A DNA stretch of 64,000 bases, taken from positions 11,456,414-11,520,413 of the forward strand of contig CM041294.1 in the NCBI GenBank assembly GCA_023052935.1, written 5' to 3'. How positions within the stretch are numbered: position 1 is the stretch's first letter; the number at the start of each line of letters is the position of its first letter. Made by a program: the position numbers and the translations under genes. The stretch is from Piezodorus guildinii (taxonomy: Eukaryota; Arthropoda; Insecta; Hemiptera; Pentatomidae). The notes beneath the pieces are model-generated. The model was not told the origin of the DNA, searched no databases, and saw only the letters and a list, made by a program, of their open reading frames with translations. Of the stretch, positions 34,955 through 46,561 are shown piece by piece.

Positions 34955-35395
34955 AGGTCCCTCATCCAGCTCCTTTTCAGCCTTCGGCGGATTATGTTAG
35001 GCTTGTCGGCAGTGGCCATGTTCTATATTAATGTATTGGTATATCCACGTAGATTTTAGTGAAAACGTTTGTAGAGGGTCATGACTGTTGCATAGTCTGT
35101 ATGTAGAGGTCATGATCTGTGCATGAGGTCTGTATGTAGAGGGTCATGATCTGTTGGCATGAGGTCTGTATGTAGAGGGTCATGATCTGTTGGCATGAGG
35201 TCTGTATGTAGAGTAGTATTGTTAACGTACCAAAGAGGTTTAGAGTTTTTCCTGAAATTTTTTGATTGGAAATTTTGAATTTTTCGAAAGTGTGTCTTTT
35301 CGACTGTCCTGTATATCTGTGATGCCCAAGTCCAAATAGGTTTCAGTAAGTAGGTGATAGTGTTCAATTTTCGTTTAATTTTTAATTTTGAACGT
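34955..35395 (-). pseudogene. Jockey-like retrotransposon with in-frame minisatellite
   Basis: On minus it encodes LLKPIWTWASQIYRTVEKTH and FRKIQNFQSKNFRK, the conserved KPIWTYG..(L)WG region of Jockey proteins. It then has repeats of PTDHDPLHTDLM from a 36-bp minisatellite (about 35060-35215, 4-5 copies). The end RRRLKRSWMRDLIRS precedes a stop near 34950. It is a different subfamily from the other Jockey tails here. Confidence 0.8.
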
Positions 35396-35428
35396 CTTGA
35401 AAGTAGTGTGTATAAAAGTTCCAGCCTT

Positions 35429-35762
35429 TTGTTTGCTTGTGTATTTATTTAACGTCACTTTATGCTGCTGTGGCTAATCGGAAGATGCTACAGTGGGAGT
35501 CCTAAATCTTTCTTATCAAGATTTAATTAGAATAGGGATCTTTAACGACTATATGACATCGCACAGGCTCGGGACCACCTTTTAACGTCCCCTCCGAAGG
35601 ACGGAAGAACTAAGGATTTGGACTCCCATTAAAAAATCCTAGGACCACCTGCGGATTCGAACCCGTTACGGACCTTGGGCTGTTGTTGTTTTATTCTCTT
35701 ATTTATTTATTCTTTTATATTGGGCAGTGTTTTAGGCTGTTATTCTAACCATTCTGTAACCA
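35429..35762 (-). mobile_element. SINE-A split by a T-rich insertion
   Basis: The tail and body are intact on minus. The head is interrupted by about 45 bp (GTTGTTTTATTCTCTTATTT...) that separates the B-box side from the A-box side. Confidence 0.75.
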
Positions 35763-36184
35763 AGGCATGCAAGGATGATCCTAAGACCTAGACGTTGATA
35801 TCAGCTGGATATTTTCTAAATGGCAGCCAAGTGAAAGTTATTTAATTCAATAACTCAGTTATATTTGAAGATGTATATTGAAAATGTATGGAAGTTTTTT
35901 AAACAAAAACCGGGAATAATTATAAAACAGTGGGAAAAGAAAAGAAAAACATTGAAATTTTATCTATAAATGCGTCCATAACTCAGTTATTTTTGAAGAA
36001 AGAGAAAAATATGTAAAGAGTTTTAGAATCACTAAAGCACGATGAACAGAAAAAAAAAAGTTGCATTTTATCCTCTTACAAAATGAAAAAAGATTCATTA
36101 AATTGGTTAAGAACTAGCAGGGATAGTATAAACGCTTTGCTTAATTATTTTCTATAATAAACCTTTGCAATAGATTAAAATGAA

Positions 36185-36219
<35 letters not shown>

Positions 36220-36540
36220 AATTATATATAATATATATTAAACCCCCTTAATATTTGAGGGCTTACGTTTCAAAATAAATAATAAAAAAAAATCAATAAA
36301 TACATATCAATTCCCAATAAAATTAAAAATTGACTTTTCTACAAAATGAAAAAGAGATTATAGAAATCGGTTCAGAACTAGAGATATAGCGTTTTGAAAT
36401 TAGCAGTGGTGGTATTCCATTTTCTTTTGAATTATTTATTGCCTTTCATATTTCTTAATTGCCTATAAACAGCTATATAAACTGTTATACCCTAATTTAG
36501 TTATTTGGAAATCATAAACCATTGTGTAATAATTTGCAGT
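35763..36540. repeat. Repeat D copy, with (TA)n at 36188-36236
   Basis: Shared blocks include AGACGTTGATATCAGCTG, CCATAACTCAGTTATTTTTG, GAAATTAGCAGTGGTGG and TAATAATTTGCAG. The segment 36466-36500 (ATATAAACTGTTATACCC) is an uninterrupted version of the place where a Helitron sits in the copy at 59200-60905. No coding capacity was seen. Confidence 0.7.
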
Positions 36541-36889
36541 TTTTTAAATTCTTCTTTCCAATTTAGGAGCACTCTAACACAAATAACATGATTTAGCAAA
36601 GATCGTGACCATCTTTGTTGAGCGATGAAACAGTCGATAATGTCGTACATTGGAACGATGCGTGCTTGAGCCACGTGAACAGTCTCCATCGAGCCAAACT
36701 ACACCAACTCGTCAATAGTTTAGCGTGTTGTCCGATGGCATCTCACACTGAGTGGCATTAGCCTCTAACGTGATAATGTAATTACGGGTGAGCTAGCACG
36801 TAACTGCATCTGTCAACACGGGATTCATTAGGGTTTTCCACTAGGAGAGCAAGAGTTGAAAAAAAAATGCCCAATTGCAATGAGCGAAA
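36541..36889. other. Intronic stretch with a minus open frame of unknown origin
   Basis: A moderately GC-rich block (36590-36840) holds a minus open frame encoding VHVAQARIVPMYDIIDCFIA. It has no recognised family or splice support. Confidence 0.35.
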
Positions 36890-37776
36890 ATCTAGCCTGG
36901 GCAACTCACAACTTTTACTTAGGTCGGTAAAACCAATTTTAGAAATATGAAATTTACTTAGACTTGAAAAATAAAAGGTTTAAAGAACTGTATTCAGTTT
37001 CGTCGGGAATATAAGTTTTAGATAAAATGATATCAAAATAAAAACTATTATTCATAATCAACACTCAATTGTGTGCTATTAACATCTTTCTGCATCACGA
37101 TTTACAGTTTTGTATATGAGATAACATTTTTCTAAATCCTTAAGCTTTCCAACGGTGTATTAAATCTATATTACTATTTCTATGTTAGGAAAAAAAAATC
37201 TATTAAAAAAATATGTTTCCTTTTTTCTCCTTTAGTTGGATTTTGAATTAATTGAACTTCTATATTTATTTGTATTCTATCAATGCTAACCAGATGATAT
37301 GGTTATTTTCATGGAATCTACAAAATTAATAGTACTTAAGTAATATTGTAAGACAATTTCGATCAGAATAAAACCCACACGATATTGAAGCCAGTTAAAT
37401 TTTCGATCAATATAGGGAGTATAATCAAAATCGTTAGAGCTGTTTTTGAGAAAATCGTAAAAAAGTGCAAAATGTATGTGGTGGCTTTTCTGGTTGGGCA
37501 GATTTTGATGAAAAATTTTCTGTAACGTCTCGGGCATATGCGCTTTTAAAAAATCAATTTTCAATTTTATACAACTTATTGTTCTCGAGCTAGACTTACC
37601 ACACACACACACACACAACACACTCACACAAACAGATCTTTTTGCGGGACTTGGTTATTTGGACTCAGAGGACCCTGAAAGGTGTATTTACATAGAATGC
37701 TGGAATTCTAAAATTTTCACGATCGCAATGCTTTCCCTTACTGAATATTTCTTATATAAGAAGGTGAGAGTAAAAA
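36890..37776 (+). mobile_element. HINE/DINE-1-like element, diverged full-length
   Basis: It starts TCTAGCCTGGGCAACTCAC and then ACTTTTACTTAG, and ends near TTCTTATATAAGAA plus GGTGAGAGTAAAA, a different terminal palindrome from other copies. The (CA)n run is at 37600-37628. Confidence 0.75.
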
Positions 37777-38139
37777 AAAGTATTTGTACTCTGGCCGCCT
37801 CATCAAAAATTGATTTCCAAAAAGTAATTAAAGTCATCTTAGAAAATTTTAAGAGTTGAATTGAGTTTGAGCAGTACTATGCTGTATGTTTATCCCAGAT
37901 AATATTTCATCCTGAGAACCCCGATAGGATCCATGACGGACACAGCACTAACCACGTTTTCTGCTCGAAAGTATATATACCGAGTTTATCTGTCGTTGGA
38001 AGACATCTATAATGTTTGCTCTAGGGAGATCCTAACCAAATGTTTGTCTGTTTGAGGTCCCTTCTCGCTCGGTCTGAACTTCCATTGACCCTAGTCTCAT
38101 TTCATTCTACAATTCCACAAATCAGGGTTCAAAAGTAGT
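37777..38139. other. Unique intronic spacer
   Basis: Nothing recognised. Confidence 0.45.
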
Positions 38140-38998
38140 TTTACTTTCACTTATCTTTATATGAAATATATAGTAGGGGAAAGTATTGTGATAATGGAAA
38201 TTTTCGATTTTCAGTCTAAACCGAAATACACGTTTTAGGGTCCCAGGAGTCCAAATAACCAAGCCCCGCAAAAAGGTCTGTGTGTGGTCTAGCACAAAAA
38301 TGAAAAGTCGTACGGACTAAAATTTCATCTTTAAGATTACTGTACGCCCGACATGTTCCAGCAACTTTTTCATCCAAATCGGCTGACCGGGAGTGCTACT
38401 TTATACCATGCATTTTGCACCTTTTTATGATTTTCTCCAAAACGGCTTTAACGATTTTGATTATACTCCCTATATCAATGTAAATTTTAATGGCATTAAA
38501 TATCTTGTAGGTTTCAATCTCATTGAAATTTTCTTACAGGGCTTAAAATGCAGAATCTTTAAATTTTCTTCATCTAAATACCTTTAATTATGTCGATTCC
38601 ATGAAAATAACCACATCATCTTGTTAGCATTGATAGAAAAACAAATAAATATAGAATTCAATTGATTAAAAATCCAACAGAAATAAAAGAGTTTTTTAAC
38701 ATTAAAACAGTAATATAGATGTATAATATACCGTTGGAAATCTAAAGATTTTGGAAAAAAATATAACCTTATACACAAAGTTGTAAAAGTTAATGGAGAG
38801 TGATGAAAAGTCGATAGAACTAACTGATTGTCGTAGATAATAATAAAATTGATTATTTAATAAAACACATGTTTGTGAAAGAAATTAAATGTAATTAATT
38901 TTTAAATAATTTATTTTTATCTCGAACTGTGTTTGAAAATTGTTAAATTGATTTTAACAACGAAGGTAAGTGAAAGTCGTGTGTTGTGCTCTCCAGAT
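38140..38998 (-). mobile_element. HINE/DINE-1-like element, near full length
   Basis: The left end on + is TTTTACTTTCACTTATCTTT with a diverged palindrome; the right end is GTAAGTGAAAGTCGTGTGTT followed by CCAGATTT. The internal GT run is nearly lost (GTCTGTGTGTGG). Confidence 0.75.
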
Positions 38999-39246
38999 TT
39001 TTAAATCATTGTTTTTGCTCATAAAATAAAATTTCTAGTACGAAAATCACACCACTTGTAGTAGAATGTTCTAATAATAATGACATCAAGCACTATGGTA
39101 ATTGAAATTAAATGAAAATTGTAATTTTGTTTTTGTCTCCCATGTTGTTGTTTTTTTCTTATCAAAAACATTATTTACTACTTGACAGATGTAGTTATCA
39201 CAAACATGCGGCTGCCATACACAGTTATCACTTATCATCTATTTTG

Positions 39247-39487
39247 GTTGTTTATTTATTTAACGTCACTTTATGCTACTTTATGCTAATCGGACGATGC
39301 TACAGTGGGAGTCCTAAATTTTGCCTATCCAGGTTTTATTAGGATAGGGATCTTCAACGCCGAAGGACGGCATAACTCAGGATTTTTAAATATACTCCCA
39401 TTAAATATCCTAGGACCACCTGGGGGTTTGTACACGTGACCTTTGGCATGGAAGGCTGTTATACTAGCCACCGTGCTACAGTGATCT
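39247..39487 (-). mobile_element. SINE-A with a body deletion
   Basis: About 60 bp of the body are deleted between GATCTTCAACG and CCGAAGGACGG on +; tail and head are otherwise recognisable. Confidence 0.85.
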
Positions 39488-40168
39488 CTTAAAGTTGTAG
39501 AATGGTTGACCGTGTGTAGATATTAAGGAGAAGTTAATTTCGGCTTCACTTTTAGGCCATCTTTAGGGATTTTAAACAAAAGATAACAACAAATTGTAGA
39601 AAAATATATAAAGAAAAAATACTTTAGAATTAAACAAGTATTTTAATTCTTTAGCCGTAAAAATATCATAGAAAAAGATAAAATAATATTAATTGTTTAA
39701 ACGTAAAAATCTTTTAATTGATTGAATTATTAATGTAGTCGTAAAAATATTTTGATTGGTTAGACATAAAAATGTTGTAATTGTTTAGAAGTAAGAATAT
39801 TTTAATTGTATAGCATTTATTATATATTTTTAATATCATCTTATAATGATATAAGGAGATTTCGATATCCAACATGGGTCATAACAAAAGTTACTAATAT
39901 AGGTCCTTTGCAAATGGGAACATCATTACAAAAGAAGACCAGACATTCTCGAAAATAGGGACGAAACAAACAATAGTCTATATCCAATCCAAATGGATTC
40001 GTCAGACGAGAATAGGCGTAGTTTAACTTGAAGCAATCTCATTGGCCTATTTTCCTCTGATGACTAGATCGCCGAATTTAGAAACCTTTTTATTCAGTTC
40101 TATTTCGAAGAAAGAAGAAAAAAGATTTTTTTTTTTTGTCAACTCGCTGGATATATTGATAGAAGAAT
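39488..40168. other. AT-rich intronic stretch with a diverged short repeat
   Basis: 39640-39820 contains about five imperfect repeats of a ~30-bp unit (GTAAAAATATTTTAATTGTTTA-like). No gene seen. Confidence 0.5.
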
Positions 40169-40246
40169 GTGGTCTAGTGAATATAGGAACTACTGTTCAC
40201 CGGGTACTGGGTACACCCGGCCTGTATAAACTGTGTACCCATTTAT
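40169..40246 (+). mobile_element. SINE-B head fragment
   Basis: The A box (TGGTCTAGTGAATATAGG) and a decayed B-box region (GGGTACTGGGTACACCCGG) of the tRNA-like head are visible. Confidence 0.55.
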
Positions 40247-40356
40247 TTATTTAAAATGTTATTTATTAAAATTTACGAATTATAGTTTTCAACGGAAATA
40301 CATGTTGAAGGGTCCCCTGAGTCCAAACAACAAAGTCCCTCCGAAGAACGGCAACG

Positions 40357-40771
40357 GGGCTCTACCAAACCATCAAATTCTTCTCGTATCTAATCCTTAC
40401 AATCCAAAATCCTTCGAAAAATTCTCAATACTCCTTATTTTGTCACGAATAAGCTCTTCCATAAAGACCTTGATATCCCATATGTTACTGAATTAGCCCG
40501 AACCAGATATCAATCATTCCATGAAAAACTCTATTTCCACTTTAATCCACTAGTTTCTATCCTATCATCCTCTTCGATTCCTGATAATCCTCTGAGGCGT
40601 CTGAAAAGAAGGTGGCCCCGAGACCTTCTAGTTTAAAATATGTTTAGAGTGCTGCCGATGGGTGGCATCTCTTCATGTATTTTATGTCAGATTACTATAT
40701 CCATCACATTTACTTGTTGTATATAATTATACAGTTGTAAATATCAATAAATATGTTTAAAAAAAAAAAAA
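40357..40771 (+). pseudogene. Jockey-like retrotransposon 3' end (first insertion)
   Basis: It is homologous to 50425-50992. It encodes RRLKRRWPRDLLV followed by TAA (40591-40635), then a 3' UTR with ACAGTTGTAAATATCAATAA and a poly(A) run. It is 5'-truncated. Confidence 0.85.
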
Positions 40772-40903
40772 TATATTCAACACAACTATACCTCCGGGAT
40801 GTTACAAGAACTTTTTCAAACGGCTTACCAGTAGGGTCACTTTATACTATGCATTTAGCACCTTTTTTACATTCTTCTCAAAAACTATTTTAACTACTTA
40901 ATG

Positions 40904-41293
<390 letters not shown>

Positions 41294-41835
41294 AACTATT
41301 TAATGAGATTTGATATCTTATCAGTTCCATTCTGATCGAAATAGTCTGACAGGACTTCAATTTAATTAAAATTTTCTTCCTTCTAAATACTTATAAATTT
41401 TTAGATTCCGAAAAATTAACCACATCATCTTGTAGTTAACGTTGATTAAAATTTTGGTAAATGCATAAGTTTAACCAGTTGGATATTTAACTAAAGGAGA
41501 AATGAACAAAATAATTTTTTTGTGCAATTTTATGTTTGAACATAAGAACAGTAATATAGATGTATAATATACCGTTGGAAAGCTAAAGATTTCAGAAAAA
41601 ATATTATCTTATAGACAAGCTTGTAAAAGTTAATGGAGAGTGATGAAAAGTCAATAAATCTTGATTGTCAAAGTTAATAGTATAATATATTATTTAATAA
41701 AACACATGTATCCATGGAAACTCCACATAATTCTTTAACAATATTTCCCGTCTGATTTTATATTTTTTATAAATTTTTATATTGATTTTAACAATGGAGG
41801 TAGGTGGAAGTATGTTGGGGGCAGCAATTTTTTAA

Positions 41836-41992
41836 ATAATATAATAGATTATTTAATAAAACACATGTTTCTATCGAAACTCAATTTAATTTTTTTTTTT
41901 TTTTGATAATTTTTTATCTCTGTGTTTGAAAATTCTTAAATTAGTTTTAACAACGGAGGTAAGTGAAATTTGTGATGCGCGCACTTGATTTT
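41836..41992 (-). mobile_element. HINE-like end fragment
   Basis: It repeats the outer 150 bp of the family (AATAGATTATTTAATAAAAC to GTAAGTGAAATTTGTG, GCGCGCAC) directly beside the previous copy. Confidence 0.75.
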
Positions 41993-42711
41993 TTTTATCT
42001 TGCAAAGTATAAATTTTCTTTTCTGAGCTGAATAATGACATATTATGTGAATAGATTTAGGTTTAAATTCTTTTCTATGAGGTTATTCCGTTTTCTTTAT
42101 GAAATACAATGGCAATTACGAAACTGTTTGCACGCCGGCTCTACTGGGAAGACTGTTGACATGTTTGCTTCCCCCCACCTCTCACATTTTATATAACACC
42201 TTTTCATCAAAACAGCCCCTTCCTTATCATAGGTACTAGTTTAAATGTGCCTTCGCGTATGGATGGTTTACCGCTACTCTGGGGTAAGTTGAGAAATCCT
42301 TGTGTGCCTTGAGTAAACCTCTGCTACTTGTCATACTGTGACGGATTCAAAATTATTATCGTGTTTGCTAAATTCTTTGCTTTGTTACTCAATCTTACAC
42401 GGATAGATTCTGAAGAAGTTTCAGAAAAAGACATTTCATTTAAATAGAATCTCTGTGATTACGTGAAAAAAGTTCAAATTTTTTATTTTTTAATTTCAAC
42501 CTAGAGAAGAATTCGAAGATGAGAAAAGGAATATGGTTTGAGCATACCAATCCTTACTGTTTACAGGTAATATTAAACGATACGAATCTATAACCTCAAA
42601 TATAGTATTTCCAAGTCAAATGTAACCTTTCACATTTCAACTACAATTTTTCCAAAGCAAATTTTACCCTTTCCGAAGCGAATATAAGCACTTATATTTC
42701 AAAGGTTTCTT
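41993..42711. other. Intronic stretch, nothing recognised
   Basis: 42110-42330 is less AT-rich than its surroundings but has no supported coding frame. Confidence 0.45.
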
Positions 42712-43557
42712 TTTTACTTTCACTTACTATATATAGTAAGGGAAAGTAATGCGATCGTAAAAATTTTCGAATTCCAGTTTTCAAAGGAAATACACGTTTT
42801 AGGGTACCCAAAGTCAAAATAACTAAGTCCCGCAAAAAGGGTGTGTGTAAAAATAAATTTCATATTTAAGACAACGCCCGAGACGTCACAAAAACTTTTT
42901 CATCAAAATCATTTAACTAGAATAGCCACTTTAGCCTCAAGCATTTGCACCTTTTTATGATTTTCTCGAAAAGGGCTCTTACGATTTTGATTAAACTTCC
43001 TATATCGATGTAAAATTTGTTGGGCCATAACATCGTGTAGGTTGCACTCTGATTGAAATAGTATGACAGAGCTTAAATGCCGATATTTTGAATTTTCTTT
43101 CCCAAAAGTACCTTTAATTTTTTAGATATTGTAAAAAGAACCATATTACCTTGTTACCATTCATAAATATCGGCTAAATATGCAAGTAGATACACTTTTA
43201 CAAACAAATAAAGGGAGAAGTTGCAAAAATATTTGTTTATGGAATTTTTGTGTTTTTGAATACAAGAATAGTAATATAGACGTATAATATACCGTTGGGT
43301 AGCAAAAGATTTTACAAAAATATTATCTAATGGAATTGTAAAGGTAATGGAGAGTGATGAAAAGCCGATAAAACTAACTGATTGTTGTCGATAATAGACT
43401 ATTTAATAAAACACATGCTTCTATTGAAATTCAATGTAATTAATTCTTTCACAGTTAATTTTTATTTCTAAGTATATTTTAAAATTCTTTAAAACTATTT
43501 GAATTGATTTTAAGAAAGGAGGCAAGTGAAAGTCGAGTGTTGCGCTTTTGCAGATTT
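42712..43557 (-). mobile_element. HINE/DINE-1-like element, near full length
   Basis: On + the left end TACTTTCACTTACTATATAT carries an intact palindrome CTTACTATATATAGTAAG. The right end is GGCAAGTGAAAGTCGAGTG followed by GCAGATTTTTT. The GT run is very short. Confidence 0.8.
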
Positions 43558-43744
43558 TTTTCATCAAAATTAAAAATGAAAAGGTACATTTGAAATGGAA
43601 ATTGACTTAGGAAAGATAACAATTGACTTGGATATCCTATAAATTAATAACCTAAATTTTAATATTTCAGCTGCTCTATCTCGGATTCGAATATTGTTTC
43701 CGGAAATTGCAGATTGCGAAAATGTTCACCATTACGATAATGTT

Positions 43745-44430
43745 ACTGGGTTGTAGTTCGGAGCGTTTTTCAATATTTTAATTTAATCCTCTCTGTGTTT
43801 ATAAAATCATGTTGACTTGGTCCACAATGTTTACATATTCTATGAAAAGATTGCCAAGGTCCCGGGTTCACACCCGCAGGTGGTCCTAGGAGTTTTTAAC
43901 GGGAGCAAAAAACTCTTTAGTTATGCCGTCCTTTGGAGGGGGCGTTAAAAGATGGTCCTTAGCCTGTGCGATGTCAGGTACTTTGTTAAAGATTCCTATC
44001 CTAATTAAACCTAGATTGGCAAAATTTAGGACTCCTACAGTAGCATTGTCCGATTAGTCACAGTAGCATAAAGGGGTGTTAAATAAATAAACAACAATAT
44101 AAAAGGATTAGTATAAGTGCTTTTATGAATCAGTTTCAACTGTGATTCCTTCTCTTTAAATGGTATTTTGCTTGGCTCAGAACGGAAGAGAAAAAAAAAT
44201 ATATTTTAATTATTGTTCATTTCCGAAAAAGAAAATGCGCTGCACAGGCGGTTAAAAATTTGTACAGTGTGTGTTGGCGATGATGGCCAGGAGAAAGTAT
44301 CGCCTGTAAGTGGTTGGCTCGGTCCAGAATGGTAAATGTTGAACACAAGAAACACTCAAAGCGCTCGTGTCGTCCTTCGTCCAAATTACGAAAACTGGCT
44401 GAAAGATATGGCTGAAAACCTTGTTATTCA
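43745..44430 (+). mobile_element. Mariner family 2 fragment, split by a SINE-A
   Basis: Leader homology to 8026-8160 (GAGCGTTTTTCAATATTTTA) resumes after the SINE with AAGTGCTTTTATGAATCA. A start-like MEEKK follows near 44180, with remnants of the N-terminal region and of the GRP segment (GCGCTCGTGTCGTCCTTCG). The catalytic domain is absent. Confidence 0.75.
43853..44097 (+). mobile_element. SINE-A, 5'-truncated, inserted in mariner leader
   Basis: The copy begins just before its B box (GGGTTCACACCCGCAGG) and runs to GTTAAATAAATAAACAACAA. AAAAGATTG on the left and AAAAGGATTAG on the right resemble an imperfect target duplication. Confidence 0.85.
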
Positions 44431-44572
44431 TCAAAATGTACATATATAATTGATTAAAAACATATACAATAGTATGATTTTTTTATTGAAATGACCAGTA
44501 AGAGACGCAACGAATTAATTTTACATCCCAATATATAATGCAAATATCGATAAGTAAGCGTGTCTATATGTA

Positions 44573-44905
44573 ACTATCGCGATCCCCTGCCACGACAGTA
44601 CGGCGGTACTATCGCGATCCCTGCCACGACAGTACGGCTGTACATCGCAAAGCTGAGAGTAAAGGTGAACGGCCGTCCTTGCCCGATGACTGGAGATAGG
44701 TCGCCGGCAACCGCTCTAAATATAGCAAGCCAAGGGATGTCCTCTCGTAAAAATTCCAATCGGATCCGGAGTCAACGGGTTTTTCTCTTTTTCTCTCTGG
44801 CCGTTCCGGGTTATATTTAGACCCGGCTTCTTCTCCGCCGTACTCCATTCTTCCACTTGTTCGCGTCGTAGCAGGATCGTCTTCTAGGGGAACTCTTCAG
44901 AGCTG
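44573..44905 (+). promoter_or_regulatory. Candidate second promoter and leader
   Basis: A GC-rich block interrupts AT-rich intron. It starts with a 35-bp tandem duplication (44573-44642, ACTATCGCGATCCC...). A TATA-like TTATATTTAG lies at 44811-44820, and an initiator-like CTCCATTC at 44844-44850, about 33 bp downstream. From there to 44905 no ATG occurs. This arrangement supports a promoter for the small exon at 44906, but it is inference. Confidence 0.4.
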
Positions 44906-44956
44906 ATGGCGATAACACATAGGGCTAGGATGTTCGGAGTCAAGTATGTAGTGAAG
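44906..44956 (+). CDS. Candidate alternative first exon (isoform B)
   Basis: ATGGCGATAACACATAGG opens a 17-codon frame (MAITHRARMFGVKYVVK) that ends at AAG|GTAATA, a usable donor in phase 0. Spliced to the acceptor at 51422 it keeps the terminal exon in frame and gives a 91-residue protein. An in-frame TAG lies 21 bp upstream (44885-44887), so the ATG is the natural start if this is a first exon. Like exon 1 it is basic and GC-richer than the intron. The exon is very short, so chance is possible. An internal exon using the AG at 44899-44900 is a less likely alternative, because phase would then not match exon 1. Confidence 0.42.
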
Positions 44957-45003
44957 GTAATAGGATTTTTTCAAAATTTATTTAATCTTAATATTTATTT
45001 TTA

Positions 45004-45265
45004 ATTAGGAGCTGTGTGGTTCACTAGGTATAGGGCATATAGAACGATAATTACCGAGTACAGAGTTTAAAAACGGCTGGGGCAGGGATATTTTTTTTAT
45101 AGTTTTATTTCAGCATGGGTTGACCTTGTGGTAGGGATACCCACTGATGGACACACATCTACTATAAAATGGGTAACAAATCCTCGTCTAATCACCTTCT
45201 AGCCACGACCATTAATCTATCAGATGTCTATTTATACTAAGCCAAATACACTTTATATGTGATTT
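45004..45265 (+). mobile_element. SINE-B, diverged copy
   Basis: Homology to 1584-1885 covers the head (AGGAGCTGTGTGGTTCACTA), GGGGCAGGGA, GATACCCACTG, TGGGTAACAA and CTAATCACCTT. The B box is decayed (GAGTTTAAAAACGGC). Confidence 0.65.
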
Positions 45266-45334
45266 TGCTGCATTTTTTTATAATTATGGGTAGAAATAAC
45301 CAGGGGTCAGTTGTTTAAAAATATTTTAATTTTT

Positions 45335-45373
45335 ACGCCGTTTCGGCTCAATCATGTGAGCTATCATCAGGGC
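45335..45373 (-). ncRNA. Hammerhead-like motif, altered 3' side
   Basis: On minus: GCC, CUGAUGA, then UA and a GCUC/GAGC stem, then C, GAAAC and GGC. Core bases are present, but the cleavage triplet between GAAAC and the stem I partner is missing or shifted, so it is probably inactive. Confidence 0.5.
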
Positions 45374-45697
45374 ATGAGTGAGCCCTGTCAAGCGTAGACT
45401 GACTGCCGATTGATCTACTTATGGCAATTTCAAGAGTAGACATTATCAAGGACTAATTTTACCATTTCGAAGGATATGCCCGATTTTCATATTTTAAGGA
45501 CTGTTTTAATTATTTTTTTATTCCAAGTTAAAAAAATAAATAATATTAGCAATTAATTTATTTTATCTTTATAAATCATGATTAATTTTATTTATATGAT
45601 TACTTTGGAACATTCAATAAAGCACCCACTACCTTCCATTCATCATCCAATTACTTTATTTCCTAAGTCTTTTAACACCTTTTTTTTATTCCATCTT

Positions 45698-45735
45698 AGT
45701 CGACGTTTCGTGGTTGTTTCCCCATTTTCAAGACT
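45698..45735 (-). ncRNA. Degenerate hammerhead-like motif
   Basis: On minus: AGUC and GACU can pair as stem I around UUGAAAA (core changed from CUGANGA), a weak GG/CC stem, GAAAC and GUC. It resembles the motif at 1357-1392 more than the others. Confidence 0.4.
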
Positions 45736-45739
45736 GAAA

Positions 45740-46484
45740 CTGTTTTTTATACTTATTCCTTGCTACAACATTTTTCTTTATTCATTACATCTTATAGCAC
45801 ACTACTACTTGTCTATTGGCTCACTTGCTTTATTGAATGTTCCAATTAAGAAAACTTCCACAAAAATTAAAAAAGAAAAGAAAATGATTACTTTATTAAT
45901 TTAAAACAATTTTTTTTCACACTTGTAAATATCTGGGATTTCACATAACATAACAGTGCATGTTCGTTATGTTGGATAATTTTTTTTTTTTAAATTAAAA
46001 CTTTTTATTTTTTATTTTATTTGGTTCTTGAAATACTCTTAAATTATCAATTAAAATCATGATTTCCAAAAGATAATATATCCATTTCCGGAAATTTTAC
46101 TGGAAACTCAAAAACATTTTTTAAGATTTACATTAAAATCTAGATTTTTTTATCTTTTAATAATGCTAATTACATTATGTAAGATTTTTTTTAGTATGAT
46201 TAGAAAATAATTGAATTGCTTAATCGTATTTTTAAATGAGCTGTTTCTTTTGTTGTTGGTTTTTTTTATTATGATTATTTATTTTATTTTGGAGCAATCG
46301 GGTGACAGAGTGCGATATTCAAAATATGAATTCCGTTAAAAATGTCCTTATGCACTATAAATAATTGGTTCCTAATTCTTCCCAAACAGAATTTTACAAC
46401 AATAATTGTTTGAAGATTATGTTTCGGGGGTTTTCCCCAATTTCATTATATTAAAATAATGAACTTTCATTATTACAAAAAAAA

Positions 46485-46561
<77 letters not shown>

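Noticed and set aside
44560..44848. Open frames on both strands in the GC block
   Set aside because: They overlap a 35-bp duplication and promoter-like signals, and lack splice or start support; GC-rich sequence simply has fewer stops.
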